This document shows positions 56,433 to 64,000 of a stretch of DNA of 64,000 bases, piece by piece. A program made the translations under genes and the position numbers. Numbering within the stretch: the stretch's first letter is position 1; every line of letters starts with the position of its first letter. Source of the DNA: Lucifuga dentata (lineage: Eukaryota; Chordata; Actinopteri; Ophidiiformes; Bythitidae); assembly GCA_014773175.1 (NCBI GenBank), contig VXCM01000278.1, forward strand, positions 230,299 to 294,298, given 5' to 3'. The notes beneath the pieces were generated by a model. The model saw only the letters and a program-made list of their open reading frames with translations, was not told the DNA's origin and did not search any database.

Positions 56433-57315
56433 TCATGTTTCCATGGCATCAGAAGAGGATTCTTTGACCTTTGACTTGTCTTTTTGTTGGGACTGGTCAT
56501 TCGAATCCTCAAGCAGTGAGAAGTCAGGTTTGGGCAAAGGGACCCTCCAGTACTGGAAGGAGTTGTAAGTGCTGTCTTCACTGCTGCTGTCTGCATCCAC
56601 CTAAAAATTGAAAAAAGGCGAATTTATGATAAATGTTCACAGCACTACGAACAGTACCAGTTTAGAGTTGTTGATCCAGTGGGAATCAAACCAAACCCAC
56701 TAACAGATCTTTAGCCCCCTCCACCTGTAAACTCACATGTACACATACGCTTGGCCTTGTAGTGTAGTTTGTAGAGGTGTTGCCTACTCCAATTACAACA
56801 TATAATGGGTGTCATCTAGTGGACGTCAAGTGCCATTACATCCCACTCAAAACATCAGTCCTGAAAAGCACACTTAACTGCACACTTTGCAAAACTTACA
56901 GACTTTCGTTTTGCTGATATTAACTTACATTATCACCAGCTTTGTGAGTACCAGTCTCTGGATGAGCCAGGCGATGTTCTCGGGGTCTTTTCTTTGCGTT
57001 TGGGACTGTGGTGGAGCTGCGACAGACCTGGAAACTTCCAGAAGTCTGAACCGACAATACGCTTGCCGCATGGCTTCTGCAATTGCAATGTGTAGTCTTA
57101 GGATGAATATCTGTTTCTTGTTGTTGGTCTGGATCTTCGAAATAATACGGCCTCTTTCTGCAACGGCTGCCCAACAAAGCCAGTAGCGACGGCGGGCTCA
57201 CAGCCTCGCTAGCAGCCATGCTTTCCAGCTGCAGGTCAACACTGCGCAGTGAACGGTAACATCTTTTAGAGGGAGAGTCGTGAAGCAAAGTATCCTCAGC
57301 ACGTCTTTTTGCCAT
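56433..57315 (-). CDS. c9orf40: Homologue of human C9orf40 (uncharacterised protein)
   Basis: Two coding exons, 57315-56929 and 56600-56433, join in phase to 184 codons (human protein about 194). It starts MAKRRAE, as in human, and the second exon carries EDSTYNSFQYWRVPLPKPD, matching the conserved YNTFQYWR.PLP block. The rest is basic, Ser-rich and low in similarity. No catalytic motif, signal peptide or membrane segment is seen; the RKRP and KKRPRE patches could be nuclear localisation signals (inference). Function is unknown. In human the gene also lies between TRPM6 and CARNMT1, which supports orthology. Confidence 0.88.
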
Positions 57316-57500
57316 TAATATCTCACTGCAATGTTGTAACTACAAAAGGAAGACAAAACAACTTTAATACTGTACTAATAACATAAGCTGCTTTCCGGTA
57401 AAGTCGCAATAGTAACCATTCAATTCCACCGGTAGTGACATTTAGCAAAACACCCAACTGACCAATCAGAGGAGAGCATCAGTCTGGCCCCGCCCAAATA
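57316..57500 (-). promoter_or_regulatory. Presumed C9orf40-homologue promoter: ETS, CCAAT and GC-box motifs
   Basis: Immediately upstream of the ATG lie TTCCGGTA (57393-57400, an ETS core on the minus strand), CCAAT (57462-57466) and GGCCCCGCCC (57486-57495, a GC/Sp1 box). This is a TATA-less housekeeping-type layout. Confidence 0.5.
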
Positions 57501-58707
57501 CGTTCAAATACGTAGTCTTTGGTGTTTTTAATTTTCTATTATTATTATTATTATTATTATTATTAAACGTATTTTACACAAATTAAAACACTGTGCTCTC
57601 TACAATCTATGGAGTCATATATTTTACATTTATATTAGACCCACTTAAGAGACCCCCACAGGAGCTCTGGTACGCTGAGATATCATTTGCTTACTTGCTC
57701 TTAAAGTGGCCTGTGAACGTGACAAAGTGATGGGGAGATTGGTTACCATTCCCTATATTTTACACTTTAAACAAAATTTAACAGGTCGGGTGAATAAACA
57801 AATCAGAAATCACACACACTCACACAAAATTATATATCTAAAACTAAACATCATAAATTCTGTTATGTTGGTGTCTAAATACTTTCTAAAATTCAATAAA
57901 CTGGGGCGATATTTTTGAAACATTTGACTTTATTGTAAAGTGTGATTAGAAAACATCAAATTGTGATGAAAGACCTGAATGGAAATCATATAATGACTAT
58001 AAAGCATTTTATTTCTGAGACAGAATGTCCAATTTTCTTGGCACTGTAGGAATATTTTGACCTGATAGAGACAACAGCAAAGATCAACTCCAATCACAAA
58101 ATCCGCAGTCACTGTCATTACTGCTAAACAACACAAATGGGAAGCCTGATTTTCTGGCACAACATATGAAGAAATAAATATATTTCAGTACATACACAAC
58201 TTTCAGGCAATGATTGATAATGTAGGATAGAATCAGTAACACTGAAAGCTTTAGAGTACTCCTCATGGTTTGTAGCTGACAAACAAACCATAAAAAGAAG
58301 CCAGCTGTAAATTGTATCTGACCTGACTCAAACCCATGGGTAGAGGAATGGATTAAGGCTCACCAAAGTTCATGCACTTACAGACTACTGGGACACAAGG
58401 TTTACAGCTTACCAATTAATACATAATGGCATACATTCTTTTTTGTTTGAAAATATAACACAAATGCAATAGTTAATATTACACATATTTTGGGCCATTA
58501 GTAGGTGGTCAGCCTGCACCCAACAAGAAAAGAGTTAGGCACGTTTCTCCATGAGAACCATTATATAAAAATATGACTCAAACCATTATGTACACTAGTT
58601 TCTCCTTTCTGTGTCCATTTTTTTTTTTAAATTTTGTCTATCTGATCTTCCCTTTAGCTAATGGTTTTGTTGCTTTCAGTTTACAGTTTTAGTCTAATGA
58701 TTTCCTG
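57501..58707. other. Spacer between C9orf40 homologue and carnmt1, including the carnmt1 3' UTR
   Basis: AT-rich, with an ATT trinucleotide repeat (about 57537-57564). Minus-strand AATAAA signals are seen at 58008-58013 and 57929-57934, either of which could end the carnmt1 transcript. No coding exon is supported. Confidence 0.6.
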
Positions 58708-61700
58708 TCACGTCCAGCTATTAGTCCCATCTCGCCGTGGTGATTTAGCAGCTGGTGGCGAGCTCTGTTGATGGTCACCTTGTTGACCATTGGTGTTCAC
58801 ATGTGCAGGTTTTCGTGCCACAAAGAAGACACAGTCATAAACATATCGCAGCATAGAGCGGTCATTCTCTGTGTAAGTGGTCTTTACAGACTCCTTCTCT
58901 ACCTGCAGGAGAACCATGAAAACTGTTTTACACAGCAGGAAAACAAGATATCTGATCATGAATACAAATTCAAATAATATTTACCTCTATGTCAAAGCCA
59001 AATTTAACCATAGTTGCCCTAATGTCTTCATAGCTCAGTTCAACTGAGAGCTCATTGGCCATATTCTCAAAGTGGTACAGCAGTGGGCCTGGTGAAAAAT
59101 GGAAGATTTACACTTTTATGAACCTATACTGTTCATTTCAAGCAATGTTTTTGATATTAAAAGTAAATCTCATGACTGCAAACATGAAAGCAGTCTTGAA
59201 GCTTATGTAAAGTTGCACCACTTTTCCCCACAGACTCACCCAGGTTGATCCACACTCCACCAGGTTTAAGAATCTTCCAGATGGTCTCCACATATTCTAT
59301 GACGTTGTGGGCTGTGTCAATGAAGAAGCAGGTAGCCACACAGTCCCAGGACTCTGACAGACCAGAATAATATAACTTTAATGCAATGTAAATAACTTTA
59401 ATATCATGTAATGTAATACATTAATAATTTACGTAGACGATTAAACAACACCATGGTCAATTATTCCTCATTCAAATGCACCTGTAGCAATGTTAACAAT
59501 CAAAATGATCAATTATAGTTGTGGTGTATGCTTGTTTTCCCCCTATTAGAAACAGTGTAATGATATAAACTGTCCATCTGGTGGAGTGTTCAGCCTCCAG
59601 ATTTGCAGTATGGGGCCATGCAAGGTGAAAAAGCACACTGTAAATATTGCACTATGGTTTCCTATGTTCCTGGCCTTACTGAATAACATACAGCACTGTA
59701 TTCATTTAATTTATTCTTAAATGTGACTTAAAATCCATTATCTCTTCTCTAGCTATACAGACATTATGTTTAATTCACCGCTGTTTCGTCAGAATTGCAC
59801 ATCAGTTATCTATACCCACTTATCTTGAGCAGGGCCAGAGCTTCCCCCAGCATGCTTTGGGTGAGAGGCTATACATGTGTCAGCAGTCTGCGACAGGGCT
59901 AACATGTATAGACATATACAACTGTTTGCATAGTTCTCTTCCCTCCGTAATGTAACTTCATTGGACACTACAAAGATAAGTCACACTGCTTTTAAGCACT
60001 GACCTGAATCGCTGTAGACCTCCAGGAAGTCCCCCGCTACCATGGAGAAGTCTGAGTTTGGTGGCAAGCTCTGAGGGTTGATATCAGGGAAGCTGATCGA
60101 CCGTCTCTGGTCTGAAGATTTCTTGTTGTTGCTAAACTGGTGGATCCAGGGGTACAGGGTCAGAGAGTTCACCTTGTCACACCTGAACAGAGCAGTCCAG
60201 AGTCATGAGGATGGGTGGATACAAGTGCTTTTCTCTAGAGTATGGGGTGAAGTTTGTAACAATACACAATTAAATTTGAATTATGTGTTTTGAATTTGAC
60301 TTGGTCTTTCACTAATAGATAGTTCTGCCTCAATTAAGCTAATTCTTAACCTGTGTGAATGTAAATAAAGTAACATGATATTCCATCAGTATTGTGTAAA
60401 GTAGCTGGATTTGTAGGAATATTAGTGTGAGTGTGTATGTTACCTATTGAGAATAAAGTTTGAAGAGAAGAGCATGAAGAAGCTCCATTCATTTCCTTGG
60501 CAAACATAACCCAGCCGGGCAATCTCCCAGGCTAGACGGCCAAGCCCAGCACCCGGAACCAGCACGCTCACCTTAGACACATCACTGACATAATAAAATG
60601 CACAAAATGCACATATCACATGGAAAAGATGGAATGAGTCATATGATTGAAATTATGACAAGGTGTTTTAGAGACTAGGTATCATTATGCATCTATGTGA
60701 CTATTCTGATCTACATGCAGTATGCCTGAGTAAACAAAATGTGGAGTTTGACAGAGCAATTGCTACTGTCCTCCTCCATATGTAAGTACATTTGTATCAT
60801 GACATAACAGAGGCTGAAAATGTGCATGTGCATGTGTGTGCTTACTACTTGTCAGCAGGAAAGAGTCTCTGGATTTCTTGAATGATGGGCTGGTAACAGG
60901 AGTCCCTCTCAGCCTGGCCTGCTTCACTCCAGTCTCGGACAAACTGCTTTATGGTTGACTTAAGCTTGTCCATGTCAAATGTAGAGGAAGGATGCACCTT
61001 CCTCGGATCCTCCTGGAGAAGGAAGGAAAGAAGGAAGGAAGGAAGGAAGGAAGGGAGACACCCCAACCCAAATTACTCCTGAGTACATCACAATCAATAA
61101 AAATGCAAACTTAAAGCATATGCAGCCCGGAATCTGATTTTATTTAGTCTTTACTTATTAACTTACACAATCATACTACCTAGCTGACAAGTACAAGTCT
61201 TATGCTGATGGGGTTGAGGGTCTGGTGCAGGAAAAAATTGTTACTCATTCACTTTGCCCACATTTAAAGGAGCAAACTGGTGATTTTTCATGTTTGAGCC
61301 CACTATATACAACCTGCATATACATTACATTACTGCCAGCTACTTTCCAAAACATACTATTGGTAAATTTTAAATTTTTTTTTTCCTACCTTCCAGACTG
61401 CCATTGACAAACATGACATCTATTAAATTTTTAACTTAATTTAACCAATCCAACTAGAGTTATACTGACGAAAATATATGTCTGTGCCAGAGAATATAGT
61501 CCCAGCAGAAGACGGCTTTTACAGAGAAATTAAAACGAGCCTCCTGCAATTGTGCTGAAGTGTTAGCAGGGGAAACATTGAATTTTATGGTGGGTGTTTC
61601 ACCTGGACGTTTAATTTTGAAGGCTTAGGGGATATGGCAAAATAACACGAAAACTAAAATACAGTTTTATGTTTTGGAAAATGGCTGTCTGTAACGTCAT

Positions 61701-63097
61701 GTGTATGCTGGTAGTATTTATTGGGCTTAAACATGCAAAATCACTGGTATGTTCCTTTAATACCAGTTCAAGAATGACCAGTATTGGATTTTTGAGGCTG
61801 ATATCAATATAAATATTTTGAGCGTAAGAATTTTCTGTGGATATTACTCTTTTTTTAATATAAATAACTATGTTTTGCAAGGATTGTCCACATTTCATAA
61901 TTTAAGGGTTGTGACAACTGCAGTATCAAGACAGCATGTCTTACAGTTAAATAATAAAGTTGGAATGTACATAAATACAACAGTAAAACACTAAAATGCA
62001 CAATTCACAGGAAACCAAATAATACTTGTGCTTAAAAATGGTAATACAACAAAAATTTAACCTGATTCGGAAAATAAAGCTTATAAAACTTAGACACAGA
62101 AAAAAAAAACAACCTGAAAAACATTTATGTTAGACAGTTTCATATCTGCTAACATCTAAACCTATATAATTAAGCAAATATGGATGATAACTTTGGCTTG
62201 CAGATTGGGCTCTAATGCCAATTTCTGTGTCCTACAGTTAACTGTAACTGAAACTCAAACTTACCCTCTCTCCGTACTCGATGTTCTCGAACATGTGGAT
62301 GCAGTTCTGGACGATGACCTGCAGCACCTCCTGGTTGTGATCCACGCAGTGGCTGATGTGTTCCAGGTTGGACAGGAAACATGGCAGCAAACTCTGATGG
62401 TGCTGTGGGAGGCTCCGAAACTGACGCTCTGCACGCTTGACCTGCTCCTGGACATGGATCCTGACAGGAAGAGCAGTTCACAAGTTTTTACATGCCAAGC
62501 TCCCCAACGAAATAACAAGTTACAAGTTTCCCACAGGAATCTCACCTGAGGAGTATTTTGTTTTGAAATCTCTGATGCAAACTCTTGTTCCTATATTTGT
62601 CTTTTCCCTTTCCTGTCTTCAGATGTAATTAATAAATCACATAATTATGAGTTTTATTTTTTAGAAAATGATTGGCATATTTGGCAGTAATGTAACGTAT
62701 ATGTCAGTAGTACGTATGAGTTGTACTTGGCTCAAATGGCGAAGATACCAGTGTGGTCCTTTAAACTTATGAGTGGTATTGGCTTGATAAAAAAAATGGG
62801 ACAGGAATCCTTTTAAAGACATTATGAGTTAACTGTGAAATGCACTAATAATACGAGACTGAATAGTTTTGATCGAAATCGTCATAATTTTAACCAGTTT
62901 TAGCGAACAACCGTGACACTCGTTGCTTCTAACTTTGTTGTATTATTTAAAAACACCGACCTGTAAAATCTAAACGCATCAATTACTCTCCAGAAATGCT
63001 GCCGTTCCAACCTGGCCTCAACCTCCGGGCTGTGTTTTATTCTTTCTTTGTAAAAATAGTTTCCATCCTGAGTTTCCCCTCCCGTTGTTTCTGCCAT
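58708..63097 (-). CDS. carnmt1: Carnosine N-methyltransferase 1
   Basis: SAM-dependent enzyme that methylates carnosine (beta-alanyl-His) to anserine and also acts on His residues of some proteins (family knowledge). Coding exons: 63097-62961, 62460-62265, 61012-60846, 60584-60444, 60182-60004, 59353-59240, 59088-58985, 58902-58708; all GT-AG, 410 codons plus stop (human 409). [18 protein letters not shown] opens the conserved N-terminal helical part. [20 protein letters not shown] precedes the methyltransferase fold. The SAM motif is [20 protein letters not shown], followed by [35 protein letters not shown] and [18 protein letters not shown] form the substrate side. The last about 30 residues (Gln/Ser/Pro-rich) extend beyond the human end. 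Confidence 0.96.
61020..61052. repeat. (GGAA)n repeat beside carnmt1 exon 3
   Basis: GAAGGAAGG tetranucleotide run directly upstream (on the minus strand) of the acceptor for exon 61012-60846, where it forms the polypyrimidine tract. Confidence 0.8.
61263..61760. mobile_element. Inverted-terminal-repeat element, copy 6, in carnmt1 intron 2
   Basis: Starts TTTAAAGGAGCAAACTGG and ends CACTGGTATGTTCCTTTAA. The interior matches copies 3 and 4 (CCTTCCAGACTGCCATTG, GAAGACGGCTTTTACAGAG, TTTATGTTTTGGAAAATGG). About 500 bp and non-coding. Confidence 0.75.
62655..62766. mobile_element. Inverted-terminal-repeat element, copy 7 (end fragment)
   Basis: Only the last about 110 bp of the family is present, from GAAAATGATTGGCATATTTG to CCAGTGTGGTCCTTTAAA, in carnmt1 intron 1. 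Confidence 0.6.
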
Positions 63098-63200
63098 GTC
63101 TGAAACAAACTCAAAACCAACCAATCAAAACGCGTCAAGCGTCTTCTTCTTATGATTATTTCCGGTAGGAGACACTCCCCGGAGAGTACTGCCACCACCT
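63098..63200 (-). promoter_or_regulatory. carnmt1: Presumed carnmt1 promoter with CCAAT and ETS motifs
   Basis: CCAAT at 63121-63125 and TTCCGGTA at 63160-63167 (ETS core on the minus strand) lie within 75 bp upstream of the ATG. The same TTCCGGTA octamer lies upstream of the C9orf40 homologue. Confidence 0.5.
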
Positions 63201-63234
63201 ACAGGTCATTGAATGAAAAACGCTTGCTCGCTAC

Positions 63235-63306
63235 AAAATAAAATAAAATAAAATAAAATAAAATAAAATAAAATAAAATAAAATAAAATAAAATAAAATA
63301 AAATAA
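63235..63306. repeat. (AAAAT)n pentanucleotide microsatellite
   Basis: About 14 perfect AAAAT units, seen directly, about 140 bp upstream of carnmt1. Confidence 0.95.
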
Positions 63307-63453
63307 AGTAAAATATTTTTTTACGTGTGTATGTGTGTTTTGCAAAAGAATGGACATGGGAGAGCAAAGAAATGGGAGAGATTGCACAATTTTGCAGTAT
63401 GTATTATTTCCCCTGATGATTGAAAGTTTTACTTTGAAAGCACTGAAAGTGTG

Positions 63454-63506
<53 letters not shown>

Positions 63507-64000
63507 ACCCAGCTCAAACCCAAAAGACAATATGCAAAACAGATATGAAATGATTGTGAAATTGTGAATTTAGTAGTTTATTGTATTAAAAATGTTGGTG
63601 CAGTTGACTGACAAGATCAATACTAGAAGCTCACTGAATGCACAAACAGACAGGCCCCACTCAGGGCATTGCTGCTTAACCTAATTTTGATAAGAACATT
63701 AAATAGATAAAAGAAATGCATGGAATTACCTGTTTCAAGAAGTAAGTCTCTGCGTGCTGTGTTGCATACTGTACTGAAATAATACAAACCAGTTGCTCCC
63801 TGTTAGATCACTGTAAAATCTTCAGCTTTGGAAAAAGTCAGCAGTGAGGTTATAATACACAAGTTAGTGGGCTGAAACATGACAAACCACCAGGTGTATA
63901 GTTCACCCACAGTCAAGACCAGTTAAAGTAAATCTAATTGGACTTTAATCTGTATAAGGTCATGTGAGGCTTTTGTTCAGTGGGCATATTCACAAATCTG
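63307..64000. other. Non-coding flank beyond carnmt1
   Basis: Contains a GT microsatellite at about 63452-63502. No coding exon or other structure was recognised. Confidence 0.6.

Overview
This window looks like nuclear DNA from a ray-finned (teleost) fish. Genes are split into short exons with GT-AG introns. Dinucleotide microsatellites are dense, and small transposons and LINE fragments sit in introns. The gene order rorb, trpm6, C9orf40, carnmt1 matches what I recall of human 9q21.13 (RORB, TRPM6, C9orf40, CARNMT1). No prokaryotic features, CRISPR arrays, rRNA or tRNA genes were seen.

Layout. From 1 to about 11.4 kb is repeat-rich non-coding DNA upstream of rorb. From 11.4 to 37.2 kb, plus strand, lies the nuclear receptor gene rorb. 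It has a 5' leader, a first exon with only 7 coding bases, a 14 kb first intron, nine further coding exons (26158-32372) and a long 3' UTR. From 53.1 down to 37.4 kb, minus strand, lies trpm6, the Mg2+ channel-kinase. I reconstructed 39 coding exons that join in phase to 1938 codons plus stop; the first exon is uncertain. The two genes converge tail to tail. From 57.3 down to 56.4 kb, minus strand, is a two-exon C9orf40 homologue. From 63.1 down to 58.7 kb, minus strand, is carnmt1 (carnosine N-methyltransferase) with eight exons and 410 codons.

These genes do not form an operon. They are neighbours kept together since before the fish-mammal split: a transcription factor, an ion channel-kinase, a small protein of unknown function and a histidine-dipeptide methyltransferase.

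The main points for a second look are these. (1) Single-N scaffold joins are flanked by untrimmed 61-67 bp duplicates; one inserts 22 false but in-frame codons into rorb exon 4. (2) The trpm6 alpha-kinase domain has Asn where the family has Asp in the LTDP motif. (3) A family of roughly 500-630 bp inverted-terminal-repeat elements occurs at least seven times. (4) An 18-bp minisatellite in rorb intron 1 carries repeated GTAAGT donor-like motifs. I found no wholly new biological system.
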